DNA from: Pseudoxanthomonas indica
GTDB lineage: Bacteria; Pseudomonadota; Gammaproteobacteria; Xanthomonadales; Xanthomonadaceae
Reading direction: 5' to 3'
DNA: 64,000 bases
NCBI RefSeq assembly: GCF_900167565.1
Contig: NZ_FUZV01000001.1
Span: 682,001-746,000, forward strand
Of this stretch, positions 1 to 7,439 are shown in pieces. A program made the translations under genes and the position numbers. Numbering within the stretch: the stretch's first letter is position 1; every line of letters begins with the position of its first letter. Under the pieces are notes generated by a model that worked only from the letters and a program-made list of their open reading frames with translations, was not told the origin of the DNA and did not search any database.

Positions 1-1496
1 GCCTGCCGGACGTGCCGTACTACAGCAAGCCCGATTACAAGGCCATTCGCGAAGCCTATGTGGCGCACATCGCCAAGGTGCTGGAACTGTCCGGCGTGCC
101 GGCCGCCGATGCGGCCAAGCAGGCCAAGGACGTGCTGGCGTTCGAAACCCGCCTGGCCAAGGTCTCCAAGTCCTCGGAAGAGTTCTCGCGCGATGTGGGC
201 CTGTACTACAACCCGGTCACCGTGGCCGATGCCGACAAGCTGTCGCCGAACTTCCCGTTCTCCAAGCTGTTCGAATCGCAGGGCGTCAAGGCCCCGGAAA
301 AATTCTCGCTGTCAGTGCCGGCCTACCACGCCGAAGTCAGCAAGATGCTGGCCGACGTGCCGGTGGAGCAGTGGAAGTCCTACCTGCGTTTCCACCTGGT
401 GGATGACGCCTCGCCGTATCTGTCCGATGCCTTCGTCGACGAGAACTTCAACTTCTACGGCAAGGAACTGAGCGGCAAGAAGGAACTGCGCGAGCGCGGC
501 AAGCGCGTGCTCGACACCGTCGATGATCAGGTCGGCGAAGCGCTGGGCCAGATGTACGTCAAGGTGGCCTTCCCGGCCGAGTCCAAGCAGAAGATGGAAG
601 CGCTGATCAAGAACCTGAGCGATTCGCTCAAGCTGCGCATCGAAAACCTGGCCTGGATGAGCGCCGACACCAAGAAGAAGGCCATCGAGAAGTGGGCCGC
701 CTTCCAGCCGCGCGTCGGCTACCCGGACAAGTGGCGTGAATGGACCGGCCTGACCACCAGCCGCGACAGCTACATCGGCAACGTGCTGGCCGCGCGCGAG
801 TTCAACTACAAGTGGGACATCAGCAAGATTGGCCAGCCGGTGGACAAGACCGAATGGGGCATGCGCCCGCAGACGGTCAACGCCTCCTACAACCCGCTGG
901 CCAACCAGCTGACCTTCCCGGCCGCCATCCTGCAGCCGCCGTTCTTTGATCCCAACGCGGACGATGCGGTGAACTACGGCGGCATCGGCGCGGTCATCGG
1001 CCACGAGATGACCCACGGCTACGACGACCAGGGTTCGCGCTTCGGACCGACCGGCAACATGGAAAACTGGTGGACCCAGGCCGACGCCGACGGCTTCAAG
1101 TCGCGCACCGGCAAGCTGGTGGCGCAGTTCGACGGCTACCGCACCGCCGACGGCAAGCCGGTCAACGGCAACCACACGCTGGGCGAGAACATCGCCGACC
1201 TGGGTGGCCTGGCCACCGCCTATGACGCCATGAAGAAGGCCACCGCCAACACGCCGGACCCGATGATTGACGGCCTGAGCCGCGACCAGCGCTTCTTCGC
1301 CGGCTGGGCCACGGTGTGGCGCCGCAACATGACGGCCAAGGAAATCGACAAGCGCCTGCAGACCGACGAGCACGCACTGGCCGATTTCCGCGCGATTGGC
1401 GCGCCGTCCAACCTGCCGGCCTTCGCCGCTGCGTTCAAGTGCAAGGCGGGCGATGCGATGGTGCGTGATGGCGACAAGCAGGTCGTGATCTGGTAA
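1..1496 (+). CDS. M13 family zinc metallopeptidase (neprilysin/PepO-like), 5' truncated by window edge
   Basis: The reading frame is already open at the first bases (L-P-D-V-P-Y-Y), so the true start lies outside the window and the visible 495 or so residues are the C-terminal two thirds of a protein that is usually near 700 aa. The zinc motif HEMTH is at about residue 331 counted from the GTG at position 12, and the third ligand sits in GENIADLGG further on, so the catalytic site is complete. The C-terminus is the family's usual ...CK.GD.M...VVIW. M13 enzymes are exported peptidases that cut short peptides in the periplasm or at the cell surface. A paralogue lacking the zinc site follows after a hairpin. 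Confidence 0.93.
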   Translation, partial: LPDVPYYSKPDYKAIREAYVAHIAKVLELSGVPAADAAKQAKDVLAFETRLAKVSKSSEEFSRDVGLYYNPVTVADADKLSPNFPFSKLFESQGVKAPEKFSLSVPAYHAEVSKMLADVPVEQWKSYLRFHLVDDASPYLSDAFVDENFNFYGKELSGKKELRERGKRVLDTVDDQVGEALGQMYVKVAFPAESKQKMEALIKNLSDSLKLRIENLAWMSADTKKKAIEKWAAFQPRVGYPDKWREWTGLTTSRDSYIGNVLAAREFNYKWDISKIGQPVDKTEWGMRPQTVNASYNPLANQLTFPAAILQPPFFDPNADDAVNYGGIGAVIGHEMTHGYDDQGSRFGPTGNMENWWTQADADGFKSRTGKLVAQFDGYRTADGKPVNGNHTLGENIADLGGLATAYDAMKKATANTPDPMIDGLSRDQRFFAGWATVWRRNMTAKEIDKRLQTDEHALADFRAIGAPSNLPAFAAAFKCKAGDAMVRDGDKQVVIW

Positions 1497-1520
1497 TCCA
1501 CGGCTCGCAATGAAGCAAAG

Positions 1521-1546
1521 GAAGGCCCGGGGAAACCCGGGCCTTC
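1521..1546 (+). terminator. Hairpin after M13 peptidase gene
   Basis: A perfect 11-bp GC-rich stem (1521-1531 with 1536-1546) and a GAAA loop lies 25 bases after the stop codon. The downstream tract is only weakly T-rich, so termination efficiency is uncertain. Confidence 0.6.
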
Positions 1547-1644
1547 CTGCTTTGCACGTGGCGACAGCCGAACTGTGCGGCGCGTTCAGGGACTTCATGC
1601 CGCGCTTGCTAGAATCCGCCCGACCTCAATACCCGGAAGCCCCG

Positions 1645-3639
1645 ATGTCCTCACTCCGCGCGCTTGGCAAACCCTCCCTGCTCGCCTTTGCCCTGGTCGC
1701 CGCGCTGGGCAGCACCCATGCCGACGCCGCCAAGAAGAAGGCCAAGGCCCCGGCGGTGAGCGCGCAGTGCAGTGACTTCTATGCCTCGGCCAATGCCGAC
1801 TGGCTCAAGGCCAATACCGCCGGCAGCGCGTTGGGCCAGCTGCGCGAGCGCAGCCAGCAACAGCAGCGCGACCTGCTGCAGGCCGCGATGCAGTCACCGC
1901 AAGGCAACGTGCAGAAACTGCTCGGCGATTTCTGGGCCAGCGGCCTGGATGAAGCCGCCGTGGAAGCCGACGGCGCGCGTCCCATCGCCCCGCTGCTGGA
2001 TCGCATCAACGCCATCCGCAAACCCAAGGAAGTCGCACCGGCAATCGCCGCGCTACACCAGGTGGGTATTCCGGTGGCCTTCAATTTCAGCCCGGATGTG
2101 GATCTGCGCGCGCTGGATCGCCACATCGGCTACTTCATGCAGGGCGGCCTGGGCCTGCCCGACCCCGCCTACTACACCCGCAGCGATGCCGACACGCAGC
2201 AGGTGATGACCCGCTATCGCGCCTACGTGAAGCAGATCCTGGCCCTGACCGGTTCGGCCAAGGACAAGCTGGATGCCGATGCACAGGCGGTGATTGATCT
2301 GGAAACCCGCCTGGCGCGCGTGTCCAAGCCGCTGGTGGATCTGCGCAATCCGCTGACCAACTACGCGCCGGTCGCCACCAAGGAGCTGGGCAAGCAGTAC
2401 AAGAACCTGCAGCTGGATGCCTTCCTCAAGGCGCAGGGCGTGAACGATGACACGGTGTCGATGGCCGATGCGGAACTGTTCCGCCAGATCGATGCCTTGA
2501 TCGCCAGCCTCAAGCCGGACCAGTGGAAGGCTTACCTGCGCTGGCGCGTGGGTGATGCCATGGCGCCGCATCTGGCCAAGTCGTTCCGCGATGCCGAGTT
2601 CGAATTCCGCGGCCGGGTGATGCGCGGTCAGAGCACGCCGCCGCCGCGCTGGCAGGAAGTGCTGGACGCCATCAACCTGGCGGCCGGCCCGATGCTGGGC
2701 AAGGAATACGCCGCCCGTTACCTGCCGCAAGCCACCGACAGCCAGGCCGAAGCCATCGCCGCACAGGTGCGCGATGCGCTGGAGCGCCGCCTCGAAGCCA
2801 GCAGCTGGCTCAGCGCGCAGGCCAAGAGCGAAGCCAAGGACAAGCTGGAAAAGCTGAAGATCGAAGTCGGTACGCCGCATCGCGACATCGACTACAGCGT
2901 GCAGCCGATGGGCCGTGGCAGTTTTGGCGGCAACATCCTGATTGCTTCCACCTGGCGCCATCGCGAAGAGATGAAGCGCATCGGCAAGGGCAATGCGGAT
3001 CGCCGCTGGGACGTGCTGCCGCAGCAACCGGCGCTGGCCTATGACCTGGCGCAGAACCGTCTGATCGTCACCGCCGCGGTATTGCAGGCGCCGGTGTACG
3101 ACGCCAGCCGCGACCCCGCTGGCGTGTATGGCGCCTATGGTGCGCTGGTCGGTCGCGAACTCAACCGCGGCTTCGACAACCGCGGCCGCATGGTCGATGC
3201 CAAGGGCCAGATCCGCGACTGGTGGTCGCCGGCCGATCTGGCCGCGTGGACGGGCCTGACCGGCAAGGTCGCCTCACAATTCGATGGCTACAACTACCCG
3301 GAACTGAAGAACGTCAAGGTCAACGGCAAGTTGGTGGCCGACGAATCCACCGCCGATCTGGCCGGCGTCGAACTGGCGTGGGATGCCTACCAGAACGCGC
3401 AACCGCAGGCGGGCACGGCGTCGAAGCAGGCGTTCTTCCAGGCCTGGGCGCAGCTGTGGGCGCAGAAGTTCGGCGAAGCCGACGCCGCGCAGCGCGCCGC
3501 CAGCGACGTGCATGCCCCGGGCGTGTGGCGTACCAACGCCCCGCTGGCCAACCTGCCGGCGTTCGCCGCCACCTACACCTGCAAGCCGGGCCAGCCGATG
3601 CAGCGCAGTGAAGCGGAGCAGGTGCGCATCTGGCGCTGA
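1645..3639 (+). CDS. M13-family peptidase paralogue with degenerate zinc site (probable pseudoenzyme)
   Basis: Start chosen at the ATG at 1645 because it opens with a good signal peptide (basic N-terminus, hydrophobic core SLLAFALVAALGS, then A-D-A); the frame extends further upstream without support. The 664-aa protein keeps the whole M13 layout, including the C-terminal CKPGQPMQ...VRIW end. At the zinc site, however, HExxH is replaced by R504-E-L-N-R508, so both histidine ligands are lost although the glutamate remains. The later ExxxD motif reads ESTAD. Metal binding and peptidase activity are therefore not expected. It may have a binding or chaperone-like role, perhaps with the intact paralogue just upstream, but that is inference. 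It is tandem and co-directional with that gene, separated by a hairpin. Confidence 0.88.
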   Translation: MSSLRALGKPSLLAFALVAALGSTHADAAKKKAKAPAVSAQCSDFYASANADWLKANTAGSALGQLRERSQQQQRDLLQAAMQSPQGNVQKLLGDFWASGLDEAAVEADGARPIAPLLDRINAIRKPKEVAPAIAALHQVGIPVAFNFSPDVDLRALDRHIGYFMQGGLGLPDPAYYTRSDADTQQVMTRYRAYVKQILALTGSAKDKLDADAQAVIDLETRLARVSKPLVDLRNPLTNYAPVATKELGKQYKNLQLDAFLKAQGVNDDTVSMADAELFRQIDALIASLKPDQWKAYLRWRVGDAMAPHLAKSFRDAEFEFRGRVMRGQSTPPPRWQEVLDAINLAAGPMLGKEYAARYLPQATDSQAEAIAAQVRDALERRLEASSWLSAQAKSEAKDKLEKLKIEVGTPHRDIDYSVQPMGRGSFGGNILIASTWRHREEMKRIGKGNADRRWDVLPQQPALAYDLAQNRLIVTAAVLQAPVYDASRDPAGVYGAYGALVGRELNRGFDNRGRMVDAKGQIRDWWSPADLAAWTGLTGKVASQFDGYNYPELKNVKVNGKLVADESTADLAGVELAWDAYQNAQPQAGTASKQAFFQAWAQLWAQKFGEADAAQRAASDVHAPGVWRTNAPLANLPAFAATYTCKPGQPMQRSEAEQVRIWR

Positions 3640-3661
3640 TCACCGGCCATGCACTGAAATG

Positions 3662-3693
3662 AAAAACGGCGGGCCTGGCCCGCCGTTTTTTTT
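3662..3693. terminator. Bidirectional intrinsic terminator
   Basis: A perfect 12-bp stem (3662-3673 with 3679-3690) has A5 on one side and T8 on the other. It sits between the convergent M13 and rhomboid genes and fits both strands. Confidence 0.88.
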
Positions 3694-3703
3694 CCTGTCG
3701 TGC

Positions 3704-4351
3704 TTACTTGACGATGCGCATCCGCGGCGGCGGCGGACGCCGCTTGCCGAACGGCGGTTGTCCACGCCAATAGCGAATCAACAGGTAGCCGAAGATCATG
3801 CCACCCAAGTGCGCCAGATGCGCCACGCCGGCCTGCGAGCCGGTGACCGCGTAGAACACCGCTAGCGCGCCGTAGATGATCACCAGCGTGCGTGCGCGGA
3901 TTTCCATCGGAATCGGAAAGATGATCATGCGCTGGTTGGGGAACAGCATGCCGAAGCCCAGCAGCAAGCCATACACGCCGCCGGACGCACCCACGGTGGG
4001 AATGTCCAGGCCCATCCAGGTGACCAGCGCCAGCTGGCACAGGTTGCCGCCGACCACGCAGACCAGGAAGTAGGTGAGGAAGCGACGCTCGCCCCACACT
4101 GCTTCCAGCGCGGAACCGAACATCCACAGCGCCAGCATGTTGAACGCCAGGTGCAGGAACGAGCCGTGCATGAAACCGGCCGTGAGCAGCTGCCAGGGCA
4201 GGAACGAATAAGTCGGCTCGGCGATGTTGAGCGGAATCGGCCACAGCGCGAACGGCGCCTGCGCCACGGGGCTGATCACCATTCCCAGCAGGAACACCAC
4301 GCAGTTGGCGATGATGAGCGCGCGGGTCATGGGCAGGATTTGAGGCAGCAT
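3704..4351 (-). CDS. Rhomboid family intramembrane serine protease
   Basis: 215 aa starting at the ATG at 4351; a longer in-frame reading exists but lacks a reason to be used. There are about six hydrophobic segments. The rhomboid hallmarks are visible: HLAFNMLALW (His and Asn of TM2), GASGG with nucleophile S123, and AHLGG with catalytic H181, with the glycine pattern typical of TM6. Rhomboids cut single-pass membrane proteins within the bilayer; the substrate here is unknown. The proline- and arginine-rich C-terminal tail is cytoplasmic in the usual topology. The gene lies 40 bases downstream of the alkyltransferase-like gene on the same strand and may be co-transcribed with it. Confidence 0.93.
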   Translation of the reverse strand: MLPQILPMTRALIIANCVVFLLGMVISPVAQAPFALWPIPLNIAEPTYSFLPWQLLTAGFMHGSFLHLAFNMLALWMFGSALEAVWGERRFLTYFLVCVVGGNLCQLALVTWMGLDIPTVGASGGVYGLLLGFGMLFPNQRMIIFPIPMEIRARTLVIIYGALAVFYAVTGSQAGVAHLAHLGGMIFGYLLIRYWRGQPPFGKRRPPPPRMRIVK

Positions 4352-4391
4352 GCAGCGGTTCCGGTTCGGCGTACGCGGCCATGATAAGGCC

Positions 4392-4727
4392 TCAGCGCGA
4401 AGGGCCCCACAACACTTCATCGAGATCACGCGCGGCCTTCAGCCCGCGCACACGTCCTTTTTCCACCCGCACGCCCTCGGCGCGCAGGCGCTGGCTTTGC
4501 TCGCGCCAGCCGCGTGAACCTTCCGGGAAGGCGATGCGTCCGTCCGATCGCAGCACGCGGTGCCAGGGCAGGTCGGGGTCTTCGTTCTGGCCGAGGATGC
4601 GCGCCACCAGGCGGGCGCGGCCGGGCAGGCCGGCACGGCGCGCGACTTCGCCATAGCCGGCGACCTGTCCGCGCGGGATCGCGCGGATGGCGTGCAGGAT
4701 GCGTGTCTCGGCGTTGGGTTCGCTCAT
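4392..4727 (-). CDS. Alkyltransferase-like (ATL) MGMT-fold DNA-binding protein
   Basis: 111 aa from the ATG at 4727 (M-S-E-P-N-A-E-T). This is the C-terminal DNA-binding fold of O6-alkylguanine-DNA alkyltransferases, with the helix-turn-helix region RGQVAGYGEVARRAG. Where the repair enzymes have PCHRV, this protein reads PWHRVL, so the alkyl-accepting cysteine is tryptophan. That substitution defines ATL proteins, which bind O6-alkylguanine without repairing it and hand lesions to nucleotide excision repair. The length matches ATLs, which lack the N-terminal MGMT domain. Confidence 0.9.
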   Translation of the reverse strand: MSEPNAETRILHAIRAIPRGQVAGYGEVARRAGLPGRARLVARILGQNEDPDLPWHRVLRSDGRIAFPEGSRGWREQSQRLRAEGVRVEKGRVRGLKAARDLDEVLWGPSR

Positions 4728-4832
4728 GCATGGCCCCGTGGGATGGCCAAAGTGTGGGCCCTGCCCGCCTCCGCTGACTACCCCCGGCCTGCAACCGGCT
4801 ACCATAGACCGGCAAGGAATCCGGACATCGCC

Positions 4833-5243
4833 ATGAAGAACTTCGAACAAATCCGCAGCCACCTGACCACCTCGGGCTATCGCGTTTCCGTGCAAGAGCC
4901 GTTCGTGGCCTGCGTGGAGCTCTCGCTGGACAATGGCAACCGCCACCAGGCCATCTTCCTGTCCGAACTGGGCAACGACGACGAGCGCGGCTACCTGCGG
5001 GTGAGCACGGTCATCGCGCCCATCACCGGCGTCGATGCGCGCCGTGCGCTGGGCTTCAACTGGCACAGCAGCGTCGGCTACCTGGCCATCGGTGAACTCG
5101 ACGGCGTTCCCTACCTGCAGCTGTGCGAGAACCGGCCCTACGATGGCCTCACCCAAGCCGAAGTGGATCGCCTGATTCTGGAAATCGGTGGCCTGGGCGA
5201 CCGCATGGAGCGGGCGCTCTCCGCAGAAGGCGATCTACTGTAG
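4833..5243 (+). CDS. YbjN/Tir-chaperone-like small protein of unknown role
   Basis: 136 aa from the ATG at 4833 (M-K-N-F-E-Q-I). It is an acidic, soluble, mixed alpha/beta protein with no signal peptide or membrane segment, in the size range of the YbjN/CesT-like fold (type III chaperone-like). The assignment rests on overall impression rather than a diagnostic motif, so treat the function as unknown. It is divergent from the ATL gene, and its stop codon lies inside a GTAG-headed hairpin. Confidence 0.75.
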   Translation: MKNFEQIRSHLTTSGYRVSVQEPFVACVELSLDNGNRHQAIFLSELGNDDERGYLRVSTVIAPITGVDARRALGFNWHSSVGYLAIGELDGVPYLQLCENRPYDGLTQAEVDRLILEIGGLGDRMERALSAEGDLL

Positions 5244-5288
5244 TTTGAGCGCCGCTCAAACTACACCCAAAGTTTGCACGCAAACTTC
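5240..5288. repeat. Paired stem-loops, REP-like (GTAG-headed)
   Basis: A perfect 11-bp stem (5240-5250 with 5254-5264) begins with GTAG, ends with CTAC and includes the stop codon of the upstream gene. A second hairpin, AAGTTTGC...GCAAACTT, follows at about 5271-5288. A GTAG tetranucleotide at the foot of a short stem is the signature of RAYT-mobilised REP elements such as the SMAG repeats of Stenotrophomonas. Copy number cannot be checked in one window. Confidence 0.5.
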
Positions 5289-5315
5289 GGGCCCCTCAGC
5301 GCGCTTCCACACCCC

Positions 5316-5356
5316 ATTCGCGCCTTCGGCGCGAATCGCCCCCTAACTTAGGGGGC
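5316..5356. terminator. Two adjacent hairpins between convergent genes
   Basis: The first stem is 5316-5324 with 5328-5336 (loop TTC). The second is a near-perfect palindrome, 5338-5346 with 5348-5356. Together they separate the 136-aa gene from the phosphate transporter gene, and probably act as a bidirectional terminator although there is no T tract. Confidence 0.45.
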
Positions 5357-5368
5357 TGGCTGCTTCGG

Positions 5369-6490
5369 TCACGCCCAGCCCATCATTTCTAGAAGGCGCA
5401 GCAGACCGTAAGCAATGCCGCCGGCCGCGGGAATGGTCAGGATCCACGCCCACACGATGCGCTCAACCACGCTGAGTTTCAGCGCGCGCGGATTCTTGGC
5501 GAAACCCACGCCCATGATCGCGGTGGAAATGCTGTGCGTGGTCGACACCGGCATACCGAAATGCGCCGCCACGGTCAGGATCGTCGCCGAGCTGGTCTCG
5601 GCGGCAAAGCCGTTGATGGGGTGCAGCTTGACCATCTTGTGGCCGAGAGTCTTGATGATCTTCCAGCCACCCGAGGCCGTGCCCAGCGCCATCACCACGG
5701 CGCAGGTCAGTACGATCCACATGGCGATGTCGGTTTCATTGCCGCTGGCCGGATGCAGGAACGCCAGCCAGGCCGGCAGGTTGTCGAGCGTGCCGGAGGC
5801 CTGGGCGCCAAACAGGGTCAGGGCGATGATGCCCATGGTTTTCTGCGCATCGTTGTGGCCGTGCGCATAGCCCATGTAGGCCGCGGAAATGATCTGCGCC
5901 TTGCCGAAGAACTTGTTGACGAAGTGCGGCCGCGACAGCCGGTGCAGCCAACCACTCGTCCGCGACAACGCCGCAATCAGCGCCCACAGCAGCATCATGA
6001 CCACCACGCCGAGCAGGAAGCCGGCGATCGGCGAGGTCACCATCGGCAGGAACACCTTCCACAACAGGCCCTTGTTCTTGGCCCAGTTGCCTACTGTTTC
6101 CGACCAGATCAAGGCGTCCCAGTTGTTGTGCGCCGCCGCCAGCGCCGCGCCGCACAGGCCACCAATCAAAGCATGCGAGGACGAGGAAGGCAGGCCCTTC
6201 CACCAGGTGATCAGGTTCCAGATGATGCCGCCGAGCAGCGCGCACAGGATCACCTGCGAGCTGGCGTCGACCACGTCGGTATTGATGATGCCCTTGGCGA
6301 TCGTGGCCGCCACCGCGGTGCCGGTGAGCGCGCCTATCAGGTTGAATATCGCCGCCAGCGCCACCGCCTGGGCCGGCGACAGCACCTTGGTGGCCACCAC
6401 CGTGGCGATCGAGTTGGCGGTGTCGTGAAAACCGTTGATGAACTCGAAGACGAGCGCAGCCAGGATCACCACCAGGACGAGGGTCAGCAT
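5369..6490 (-). CDS. pit: Inorganic phosphate transporter, PiT family
   Basis: 373 aa with 9-10 hydrophobic segments. The duplicated PiT signatures are present: FHDTANSIAT in the first half and GHNDAQKTMG in the second. These carry the aspartates and asparagines used for cation-coupled phosphate binding. PiT proteins take up phosphate, often as a metal-phosphate complex, across the inner membrane with low affinity and constitutively. The gene lies 10 bases after the DUF47 gene on the same strand; this PhoU-like/PiT pairing is conserved in many bacteria and indicates a functional unit. Confidence 0.95.
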   Translation of the reverse strand: MLTLVLVVILAALVFEFINGFHDTANSIATVVATKVLSPAQAVALAAIFNLIGALTGTAVAATIAKGIINTDVVDASSQVILCALLGGIIWNLITWWKGLPSSSSHALIGGLCGAALAAAHNNWDALIWSETVGNWAKNKGLLWKVFLPMVTSPIAGFLLGVVVMMLLWALIAALSRTSGWLHRLSRPHFVNKFFGKAQIISAAYMGYAHGHNDAQKTMGIIALTLFGAQASGTLDNLPAWLAFLHPASGNETDIAMWIVLTCAVVMALGTASGGWKIIKTLGHKMVKLHPINGFAAETSSATILTVAAHFGMPVSTTHSISTAIMGVGFAKNPRALKLSVVERIVWAWILTIPAAGGIAYGLLRLLEMMGWA

Positions 6491-6500
6491 GCGTCTGGCC

Positions 6501-7127
6501 TCAGCTGTTCTTCAGCACGATCTGGTAGGCCACCACGCCGGCTTCGCGGCAGCGGTCGATCGCCTTTTCCAGGATCTCGAAGAACTCCTTGAGCAGGAAC
6601 ATCTGCAGGTTGTCCAGGCGGCCGGAGTAGATGTCGCGGTACAACTCCAGCATCAGGCGGTCGGCTTCGTTCTCGATCGCGCGCAGCTTTTCGTTGAGCG
6701 CGGTCATCCGATCCAGGTTCATCTTCTTCAGCTCGTGGACCATTTCCACCACCACGGTGGCGGCCTGTTCCAGCATCGCCGCACGCGGGGCGAAGTCGAT
6801 GCCTTCCAGGTGCTGCAGGGCCAGCGAGTAGCGGTCGGCGAACTTCTCGACCTGCTTGGGAATCTTGTACAGGGCCGAGCCCAGCGCCTCGATGTCTTCG
6901 CGCTCGATCGGGGTGATGAAGCTGTCCACCAGCGCCTGGCTGATCTTGTCCGAGGCCGCGCGTTCGCGCAGGCGGGCCAGCTTGAAGGCGTCCAGCGCCG
7001 GCTGGCGGTCGGTGGCCTTCATCATGGTGTGCAGGGCCTGGGTGCTGTCGTAGGCGGCTTGGGCGGCCTCGTCGAGCAGGGTGTAGAACTGCTGGCCGGA
7101 GCCGAAAATCGTCTGCAGCGAGAACAT
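6501..7127 (-). CDS. DUF47 (PhoU-like) phosphate transport accessory protein
   Basis: 208 aa from the ATG at 7127 (M-F-S-L-Q-T-I-F); a GTG 15 bases upstream is also possible. It is almost entirely helical and soluble, with charged heptad-like helices (for example LERxDR and ENEADRL stretches) characteristic of the DUF47/PhoU-like family. DUF47 partners are thought to modulate the PiT transporter encoded immediately downstream. No promoter was identified in the 300 bases upstream, which are shared with the divergent CorC-like gene. Confidence 0.9.
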   Translation of the reverse strand: MFSLQTIFGSGQQFYTLLDEAAQAAYDSTQALHTMMKATDRQPALDAFKLARLRERAASDKISQALVDSFITPIEREDIEALGSALYKIPKQVEKFADRYSLALQHLEGIDFAPRAAMLEQAATVVVEMVHELKKMNLDRMTALNEKLRAIENEADRLMLELYRDIYSGRLDNLQMFLLKEFFEILEKAIDRCREAGVVAYQIVLKNS

Positions 7128-7325
7128 CGGGGGCAATCCCACCGTCGCGGGGCGGACGGCTCAGGGGGCGAATTATGACGGTTCAGTGACCGTCCTGGCG
7201 ACGCCCGGGCCGCAAAAGGCGCGCCAACAGGCCCGGCGCACGCGCCATGCTCGCCAGCGGCGGGCTGGACACCCGGGGCGGCGGCGGCCGCGCGCAGCTC
7301 ATGGCGGGTTTGCTACACTCCGCCG

Positions 7326-7346
7326 GCACCCAAGGGTGCACCTCTT
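7326..7346 (+). promoter_or_regulatory. Small hairpin before a leader ORF
   Basis: GCACCC (7326-7331) pairs with GGGTGC (7334-7339), directly before the ATG of a 30-codon leader ORF. The remaining sequence from 7128 to 7325 shows no gene. The regulatory role is inferred from position only. Confidence 0.3.
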
Positions 7347-7439
7347 ATGGAAGACGACACTACCTCCCCCGCGCACTGTCGCCTGCAGCACGGATTCTGG
7401 CCGGCCTCTCCCTCCCTATGGACGGTGAGCCATGCTTGA
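7347..7439 (+). CDS. Candidate leader peptide upstream of the CorC-like gene
   Basis: A 30-codon ORF begins MEDDTTSP and its stop codon overlaps the first codons of the CorC/HlyC gene (ATGCTTGA). The early run of acidic residues followed by proline resembles the N-termini of Mg2+-sensing leader peptides such as MgtL, where E/D/P-rich nascent chains destabilise translating ribosomes at low Mg2+. The rest is W/P/S-rich. There is no strong Shine-Dalgarno sequence, and the codon pattern cannot prove translation. The overlap would allow translational coupling to the downstream gene. Confidence 0.4.
   Translation: MEDDTTSPAHCRLQHGFWPASPSLWTVSHA

Noticed and set aside
312..1598. A 428-codon minus-strand frame opposite the M13 peptidase
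   Set aside because: Antisense of the zinc peptidase; no motif supports it.
1510..1644. N-terminal extension of the second M13 protein
   Set aside because: The extension reads through the terminator hairpin of the preceding gene, and the ATG at 1645 gives a clean signal peptide.
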